The notes under the pieces are model-generated. The model was not told where the DNA came from and searched no databases. It worked only from the letters and a program-made list of their open reading frames with translations. DNA of 34,941 bases from Paraperlucidibaca sp. (GTDB taxonomy: Bacteria; Pseudomonadota; Gammaproteobacteria; Pseudomonadales; Moraxellaceae), in NCBI GenBank assembly GCA_018066805.1, contig JAGPVX010000044.1, positions 1 through 34,941 on the forward strand, read 5' to 3'. Below are positions 31,209-34,941 of the stretch, piece by piece. The stretch's first letter is position 1, and each line of letters opens with the position of its first letter. The position numbers and the translations under genes were made by a program.

Positions 31209-31499
31209 TTATTTTTTTAAGCGCGAGCCAATCGATTTCAAGGTGCTGCCGATTTCGCCAACCATGCCATCAACCATGCTTTTAATCTCGTTGGCTTTAT
31301 CTTCGCCAACGTTACGCATTGCTTCAAACTTGCTCTGCGCATCGGCTTGCAGGCCTTTTAGATTCTCGATTTGTTTGTTGAGTTCGAGCTGTAGGTCTGC
31401 GCCGGCGCCCTCTGCGCGTGCTTTCAAAAGGTCAGCTTGCGCTTTCCATTCGTTTAGTTGAGCCGTTAATTTTTTTTGGTAAGCATCAATATCAACCAT
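31209..31499 (-). CDS. Small coiled-coil protein of unknown function
   Basis: The protein has 96 residues from the ATG at 31499, preceded by GGAG at about 8 bases; an ATG four codons upstream (31511) has no ribosome site. The whole protein is predicted helical, with heptad patterns from YQKKLTAQLNEWKAQ through QLELNKQIENLKGLQ, and no membrane segment. It could be a structural or apolipoprotein-like helical protein; no function can be assigned. It is downstream of the flavoprotein region but separately transcribed, ending at the shared terminator. Confidence 0.75.
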   Translation of the reverse strand: MVDIDAYQKKLTAQLNEWKAQADLLKARAEGAGADLQLELNKQIENLKGLQADAQSKFEAMRNVGEDKANEIKSMVDGMVGEIGSTLKSIGSRLKK

Positions 31500-31529
31500 G
31501 ACACGCTCCATGCAATTTTAAAGTGGATG

Positions 31530-32798
31530 CTAGTTATACTCTCGAGTTCGTGACTTTCTCAAGTCATGCGTCAAAAAAGCGTGAGCCGATAGCCCAGCTT
31601 TGCGACCAGTGGCAAAGCAAGCGGTTAGCAAATAACCGCCAGTTGGCGCCTCCCAATCGATCATTTCGCCGGCGAAAAAAAGCCCCGGATAGCGCTCTGA
31701 GGCAAGTGTCATCGCTAACTCTGTCCAACACACGCCGCCTGCTGTGCTGATGGCCTCATCGATTGGCCGCGCGGCAGTGAGCTTCAGCGTCAAGGCTTTG
31801 GCGGTATTAATCACGCGCTGGGCATCCGACCAATGGGCCTTTGGCAAGGCATCGCGCAGTAGCGCTGCTTTGATACCGCTAAGACCAATGCCCTGCCACT
31901 GACGGCTTAGGCTGTGCTTAGGATTGCTGCTTTGTAGCTGCTGAAGTAAGTGCTCGACCGAATGATCAGGCAGCAAATCCAAGACTACTTCAGCATTACC
32001 GTTGGTCTCGATACGATCACGGATCATCGCGCTGTGGGCGTAAATAACGCTACCTTCAATGCCCCATTGAGTCACAACCGCTTCGCCGCGAGCAGGCTTA
32101 AGTGATACGTCTAGCCACGGCAGCTGCAGCGTAATATTTTTCAGCGGGCTGCCGGCCAAGACTTGAACCATCGCACTATGAGTACTGTGAAATCCGCAGT
32201 TAGCGGGCTTTAACGGCTGAATAGCCAACGCTGGCAGCCAATGTTGCCACGCTGCATCTGAACCTAAACGCGCCCAGCTGCCCCCACCCATGGCAAAAAT
32301 CACGGCGCAAGCGCGAATACTGCGTTGGCCATCGGGCGAGACAAAATCAAGCTCGTATCCAGCCTCTGCAGGTGCTTCTGCTGTTATGCCTCTAACGCCG
32401 ACACAACGATGCCGCGTATGCACTACCAGCCCTTGCGCCCGTAAGCGACTCAGCCAACGCCGTAGCAAAGGCGCAGCCTTCATCTCGAGCGGAAACACAC
32501 GCCCCGAGCTACCGACAAAGGTTTCAATGCCTAGCTCATGCACCCAGGCCCGCAATGCGTCTGCGTCGAACTCGGCTAAGACAGGTTGTAATCGTGTTTG
32601 CGACTGGCCATAGCGGCGCAAAAACTGCGGAGCAGACTCACTGTGCGTGATGTTTAAACCACCAATGCCAGCCAACAAAAGTTTACGGCCTAATGAAGGC
32701 ATGGAGTCGAAGAGCTCAACGGCAATACCAGCACGCGTTAGCTGTTCAGCGGCCATTAAACCAGCTGGACCACCGCCAATAATGGCAATAGGAATCAT
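31530..32798 (-). CDS. FAD-dependent oxidoreductase of the HI0933/PP4765 family
   Basis: The 422-residue protein has an N-terminal dinucleotide motif IIGGGPAGLMAAEQL (6-20), the GRKLLLAGIGGLNITHSE block (about 38-55) characteristic of the HI0933/YhiN group, MGGGSWARLGSDAAW in the middle and FFAGEMIDWEAPTGGYLL near the C-terminus. The pattern fits the PP4765-type subgroup (TIGR03862). The reaction is not known. The ATG at 32798 has no recognisable ribosome site and lies 22 bases after the 3' end of ffs on the same strand, so it may be translated from a processed transcript. Confidence 0.87.
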   Translation of the reverse strand: MIPIAIIGGGPAGLMAAEQLTRAGIAVELFDSMPSLGRKLLLAGIGGLNITHSESAPQFLRRYGQSQTRLQPVLAEFDADALRAWVHELGIETFVGSSGRVFPLEMKAAPLLRRWLSRLRAQGLVVHTRHRCVGVRGITAEAPAEAGYELDFVSPDGQRSIRACAVIFAMGGGSWARLGSDAAWQHWLPALAIQPLKPANCGFHSTHSAMVQVLAGSPLKNITLQLPWLDVSLKPARGEAVVTQWGIEGSVIYAHSAMIRDRIETNGNAEVVLDLLPDHSVEHLLQQLQSSNPKHSLSRQWQGIGLSGIKAALLRDALPKAHWSDAQRVINTAKALTLKLTAARPIDEAISTAGGVCWTELAMTLASERYPGLFFAGEMIDWEAPTGGYLLTACFATGRKAGLSAHAFLTHDLRKSRTREYN

Positions 32799-32820
32799 AG
32801 GGAGGGTCTTGCGAGAGATT

Positions 32821-32933
32821 GGGTGGCAACCCTACCAGCCCGGCCTCGGCACCGACTCGACAGTGACCGTTGCTTCCTTCCGGATCTGGCGGGGTTAACT
32901 GTTTTATCGTGCGAGGAGACCGGTAGGGTCACC
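32821..32933 (-). ncRNA. ffs: Signal recognition particle 4.5S RNA
   Basis: The minus strand carries the SRP domain IV signature CCGGAAGGAAGCA (32883-32871) within a long hairpin. The ends GGTGACCCTACC (32933-32922) and GGTAGGGTTGCCACC (about 32836-32822) pair. Length of about 113 nucleotides matches the E. coli type. It binds Ffh to direct membrane proteins to the translocon. Confidence 0.95.
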
Positions 32934-33011
32934 ATAGCGCAGCGGGCGCGATGCCTGCAGCGAGGGCGCAGTATAGTGAAATAGCCCTCGCCTGCAAAGG
33001 CAGTGCAGCGC

Positions 33012-33986
33012 TTAATTAGCTTTAGCGTCATGAAACTCGTCGAGAGTTTGCTTGAGCACGCGCATCACTTGCGCTGAGTTCACCATTTCCATATGGCCAA
33101 CACCGGGCAGCGTGATGTTGCGGCCATAATGCTCCGCCACCATGGAGGTGTTTTGCGGTGCAACAATAGTGTCGTGCGGCGACCACACGCTAATAAATGG
33201 AATCGGGCATGGGGCAGCTTCGGCCTCACGCAAAAAATCCAAAGCCCAAGCATTGCTTCGCGTTAGCTGAGCAATGATCGGCCCCATTTTCTCTTTACCT
33301 TCAGCCAGCACGGTGCCCGTTAATGGTGAACCAACGGCTACCGCCAACGATGCTTTCGGCATGCCGCCAAAACGATGCAAATACAGACGAATCACTAAGC
33401 CGCCCATGGAGTGACCAAGTAAAATCACGCGTTTACTACCGGTTTCAACGAGCACTTCATCGACAAAGCGTGCCAAATGCTCGGCGTTTTTCTCAACGCT
33501 ATGAAAAATCGGCTCGGGGCTGACGGCGTAGACTTTGCCATAGCCATTTTTTAATAAATACCGACGCCAGGCCCATAAATAGCCGCGGTTAGTGAAGAAG
33601 CCAGGCACTAGCACAATCGGGTCGCCGCGATGCGTAAGGTCAGCCGGCGGATTTGTCGGTACCAACCACGGCTCAAAAGCGAATAAAAACGGATAGGTTA
33701 GGATCGCTGCCCACCATTCTCGCAGCAGCATAGCCACAGTAGAAAAGCAGCCAACTTCATGTTCAGCGCGCTTAGGCGAGCGATTTTTATAGGTCGGGAT
33801 GACGTTGCCCATGACCATCAGCAAACGTAGTAAAGCAAAGATAGCAACACAGCTCAGCACGACACATAACCAGCTGCTGCCTGTGGCAACAAAGGTGCCG
33901 CCAATAAGCACATAAAGTGCGAACTCAATAAAAAATGCCTTTAAAAAGCCACGGCCATGACTGGTAAATCCCTGTTCCTTAAGCAT
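33012..33986 (-). CDS. Membrane-anchored triacylglycerol lipase/esterase-like alpha/beta hydrolase
   Basis: The 324-residue protein starts with two hydrophobic segments (about 16-34 and 36-55), which should anchor it in the membrane. The hydrolase core has LVPGFFTNRGYLW (about 126-138), the nucleophile motif GHSMGG (about 194-199), an Asp in SVWSPHDTIVAP and the His in GVGHMEMVNS. The layout is that of bacterial triacylglycerol lipase/PGAP1-like esterases. It lies 24 bases after the antiporter gene in the same direction. Confidence 0.85.
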   Translation of the reverse strand: MLKEQGFTSHGRGFLKAFFIEFALYVLIGGTFVATGSSWLCVVLSCVAIFALLRLLMVMGNVIPTYKNRSPKRAEHEVGCFSTVAMLLREWWAAILTYPFLFAFEPWLVPTNPPADLTHRGDPIVLVPGFFTNRGYLWAWRRYLLKNGYGKVYAVSPEPIFHSVEKNAEHLARFVDEVLVETGSKRVILLGHSMGGLVIRLYLHRFGGMPKASLAVAVGSPLTGTVLAEGKEKMGPIIAQLTRSNAWALDFLREAEAAPCPIPFISVWSPHDTIVAPQNTSMVAEHYGRNITLPGVGHMEMVNSAQVMRVLKQTLDEFHDAKAN

Positions 33987-34010
33987 ATTGCATCCTTTGA
34001 TATTTAATTT

Positions 34011-34941
34011 TTATTTATTAGGATCATCAGCTTGCTGAGCAATTGTCTCGCGCAGCGCTACTTGCAGCTGCGAATGCCAACGCACCACGCGCGGCCATAA
34101 TGCCAGTGCCAGTAATAAAACTAATACCAGCACGGCAACAAACAAGTGCAAGGGCGGCAAAATAATCGAGCTTAAGGCTGAGATCAACAGCAACATCGCC
34201 ACTAAGGCCGCCGTTGGTAAGGCGCGCGCAAACAGGCGATACAATGTCACCCGCGCAGGTGTGGTGGCAACGCCCGCACCAAGCTCAGTCAAAATCATTG
34301 CCAGCGCTTCTAGCTTGCGATATGCCGCCACCATAAATGGCATAGCCAACACCAAAGTCGCTGCCCAAAACACCGTGCTACGCCACTCTTGCGGCAGTAC
34401 CGCCAACCATTCGGTTAAGTCGGTATGGGCTACCAAAGCCGCGCCCGCGATAAACAAGGCGGCAATAACGCAAAAGTTCAGCACCACATGCAGCAAAATG
34501 CGACGAATAAAGGCCGACACATGATTTTCTTGAGCACTCGAGCCCATGCTGCCTAGCCAGTTTTCATAGGCGGTTAAACTGCCTTGTAGTGAGTTCGGCA
34601 CTAAATGGCGGAAGGTCGAAGCCGCGAGATCAGAGTTTCTAATCAGATATGGCGTAAGTATGGTTGTCAGCACAGACACCGACACCACCACCGGATAAAG
34701 GAAGCCGCTAGTGACACCAAGTGTTACGCCTAAGCTCGCGATAATAAAAGAGAACTCGCCAATTTGGGACAAGCCCATGCCGACTTTCAGCGAGGTGCGG
34801 GCATCGTGACCAGTGGCAATAGTCGCCAAGGTATTGGCCGTAGTTTTACCTATAACCACCACGGCCGTGATGATCAAAATTGGTACCCAGTATTCGACCA
34901 GCACGCTTGGGTCAACCATCATGCCGATAGCGACAAAGAAA
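34011..34941 (-). CDS. CPA2-family cation:proton antiporter, C-terminal part (5' end outside window)
   Basis: At least 310 residues are visible; the frame continues past the window edge with FFVAIGM before MVDP, so the true start lies to the right. It has repeated membrane segments, the KTTANTLATIATGHDARTS and GMGLSQIGEFSFIIASLG region typical of the Na+/H+ exchanger core of KefB/YbaL-type CPA2 proteins, then further hydrophobic helices rather than a clear TrkA-N domain. It exchanges Na+ or K+ for protons across the inner membrane. It is probably co-transcribed with the lipase-like gene. Confidence 0.88.
   Translation of the reverse strand, partial: FFVAIGMMVDPSVLVEYWVPILIITAVVVIGKTTANTLATIATGHDARTSLKVGMGLSQIGEFSFIIASLGVTLGVTSGFLYPVVVSVSVLTTILTPYLIRNSDLAASTFRHLVPNSLQGSLTAYENWLGSMGSSAQENHVSAFIRRILLHVVLNFCVIAALFIAGAALVAHTDLTEWLAVLPQEWRSTVFWAATLVLAMPFMVAAYRKLEALAMILTELGAGVATTPARVTLYRLFARALPTAALVAMLLLISALSSIILPPLHLFVAVLVLVLLLALALWPRVVRWHSQLQVALRETIAQQADDPNK

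Noticed and set aside
1-34941. CRISPR arrays, retrons and rRNA genes
   Set aside because: No regularly spaced direct repeats, no reverse transcriptase and no rRNA signature were seen on either strand.

Overview
This is a gammaproteobacterial chromosome segment carrying one end of an integrated mobile element. The right half (from about 16.4 kb) has ordinary core genes in a pseudomonad-like arrangement: dnaX-ybaB-recR, alaA, htpX, ffs, panE and msrB. The lineage call (Pseudomonadales or Cellvibrionales-like, possibly marine) rests on gene content and family resemblance only; no marker was searched against a database.

Bases 1 to about 16320 look like the right arm of an integrative, mobilizable element. 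From left to right it holds the following. (a) The end of an IS3-family insertion sequence, which has cut a PglX-type DNA methyltransferase gene after 371-373 codons. (b) The rest of a minus-strand defence operon, read right to left: a WYL regulator, brxF, brxC, then the cut pglX. This order matches the start of a BREX type 3 system; the remaining genes (brxHII, pglZ, brxA) would lie left of the window. (c) A plus-strand transfer block: a small basic protein, an orphan AT-rich gene, a ParA-like ATPase, a small membrane protein, a TraD/TrwB-like coupling protein and a MobF (TraI/TrwC-type) relaxase-helicase. (d) A small unknown ORF and a large serine recombinase. No type IV secretion genes are visible, so as far as this window shows the element would be mobilized rather than self-transmissible.

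The recombinase gene runs straight into the 3' end of a tRNA-Glu(TTC) gene on the opposite strand, and its last 19 codons, including the stop, are antisense tRNA. This marks the attachment site. The tRNA keeps its own promoter and CCA end.

The transfer block has an unexplained regulatory layout. A 13-base box, ACTCA(A/G)AATCCTA, occurs three times, each 67 to 82 bases upstream of the start of a transcription unit (orphan gene, parA-like operon, relaxase). Each copy is followed by a different inverted repeat lying just before the start codon. At the relaxase this repeat looks like an intrinsic terminator ending exactly at the ATG. A separate near-perfect inverted repeat between the coupling-protein and relaxase genes is my best candidate for oriT.

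Right of the tRNA the layout is: panE (-); an SDR gene (+); gpx and msrB (-); alaA and htpX (+); a 160-base block of two long perfect palindromes; an Old Yellow Enzyme gene and a COG3199 NAD-kinase-like gene (-); a short PA1571-like gene (+); a six-gene minus-strand run dnaX-ybaB-recR-nitronate monooxygenase-nitroreductase-thioesterase; an alpha/beta hydrolase (+); a coiled-coil protein and a flavoprotein (-); 4.5S RNA (-); a lipase-like hydrolase and a truncated CPA2 cation/proton antiporter (-).
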